Source of the DNA: Aphanomyces cochlioides
Lineage: Eukaryota > Oomycota > Saprolegniomycetes > Saprolegniales > Verrucalvaceae
Length of the DNA stretch: 64,000 nt
NCBI GenBank assembly: GCA_019828595.1
Contig: JAHQRK010000034.1
Span: 186,001-250,000 of the forward strand
Direction: 5' to 3'
Shown: positions 63,501-64,000 of the stretch, piece after piece
How the letters are laid out: each line of letters opens with the position of its first letter
How positions within the stretch are numbered: position 1 is the first letter of the stretch
Program-made: the position numbers and the translations under genes
The notes under the pieces: generated by a model
What the model was told of the DNA's origin: nothing
Databases searched by the model: none
What the model saw: the letters and a program-made list of their open reading frames with translations, nothing else

Positions 63501-64000
63501 GATAACATTTCCATTGACATCCACCAACTCTTTGAAGACTGTCTTCTTCAAGGGGGTAGGGACAGGGGACATGAAGTGGAACTTGGACGAGCGCTCTGCT
63601 TTGTACAAGTGAAGTTGGAACGCCTGGTCTTGACGAAACTGCTTGTCTCGATCTTGCAGCTCGTGAATTTGCTTTTGAAGGTCTCGCACTCGATCCACCA
63701 GCACTGAATCTTGACGCATGTTGGGGACTTGCAAAAGCGAAGCGATCTCGACAGCTAACTTCTTCAACGGCAGACGTTGTTTCTCCAATCGTTGAGAATG
63801 GAATTCTTTGAGTTGGGAGCGGATATCATTGACCAGCATGTCGTAGGCCTTGGAGATATTGTGGAATGTTGGAGACTTGTCCAAAAATCGATCCAGACAT
63901 CCATGAACAATCTCGGCCGCTCGTGGTAGACGAAGTAGCCAAGTTGGAGCTTTCCATGATCCAGAGCCATGGCGCAAATTTGACGCTTTGTGATGATACG
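60572..64000 (-). mobile_element. Minus-strand LINE copy running out of the window
   Basis: 3' terminus CATTTAA at 60572, inserted at CCATCACCAC in ORF2 of the copy at 59119. The 3'UTR (60572-60717) has the standard hairpin. It extends through ORF2 to about codon 258 at the right edge, so the 5' end is unseen. Confidence 0.9.
60718..64000 (-). pseudogene. ORF2 with two frameshifts, antisense, cut by window edge
   Basis: Covers ORF2 from about residue 258 to 1352. A net 1-nt loss near 63976-63980 (GCGCAAATTTGACG for GCGCAATGTTTGACG) breaks the frame just after the endonuclease. A 2-nt insertion (CCCGGCGCGTAATCC, near 61978-61981) breaks it again before the C-terminal third. RT motifs FEKAFDRVD and YFADD lie in the open middle frame. 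It has T for S in ANGTSAF and EIIFMPK. Non-functional as it stands. Confidence 0.9.

Noticed and set aside
1..64000. Host genes, tRNA, rRNA or other transposon families
   Set aside because: No sequence outside the single LINE family was found at any junction; all segments map to ORF1, the spacer, ORF2 or the UTRs.

Overview
The window is eukaryotic and consists end to end of copies and fragments of one non-LTR (LINE) retrotransposon of about 7.4 kb. I find no host gene, tRNA, rRNA, other transposon family or unique sequence in it. The element has two ORFs: ORF1 (about 1,012 aa, gag-like) and ORF2 (1,352 aa; APE-type endonuclease, reverse transcriptase, C-terminal CCHC finger, as in L1/Tx1-like LINEs). 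The ORFs are intronless and base composition is moderate. A self-nested LINE block like this fits a pericentromeric or other heterochromatic locus, for example in an early-diverging fungus (the Grem-LINE1 elements of Mucoromycota centromeres are a natural comparison) or an oomycete. That assignment is a guess; the element class is firm.

Element anatomy from aligned copies: 5' terminus ACTTCCGAATTTG (five copies), about 60 nt 5'UTR, ORF1, a 75-nt pyrimidine-rich spacer, ORF2, and a 145-146 nt 3'UTR that opens with a hairpin containing the ORF2 stop codon and ends exactly in CATTTAA with no poly(A). All eleven 3' junctions in the window (eight different target sites) are followed directly by CCA. 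Three insertions have both target-site-duplication (TSD) copies visible (15, 16 and 15 bp), and each TSD begins with CCA.

Layout: 1-13820, plus-strand copies including a 1,224-bp tandem duplication (with an in-frame ORF2/ORF1 fusion) and two tandem 3,990-bp 5'-truncated units. 13821-15523, a 17-bp x4 repeat and a minus ORF2 fragment. 15528-31763, three successive plus-strand 5' ends, two intact ORF2s and broken ORF1s. 31764-44337, a minus-strand element hosting a complete 7,379-bp insertion (36522-43900). 44338-49064, plus-strand pieces repeating the 25.9-kb junction. 49065-56442, a second full-length minus element carrying the only intact ORF1. 56443-59118, plus pieces repeating that junction again. 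59119-64000, two further minus insertions, the last running out of the window.

ORF1 is expected to form the RNP with element RNA and ORF2 to nick target DNA and reverse-transcribe from the nick. No single copy here has both ORFs intact: 36522-43900 has an intact ORF2 and a 1-nt ORF1 frameshift, while 49065-56442 has an intact ORF1 and a 2-nt ORF2 deletion. Mismatched flanks, an inverted TSD pair and repeated junctions show heavy recombination among copies. Part of that pattern could be assembly error, because copies are nearly identical over kilobases.
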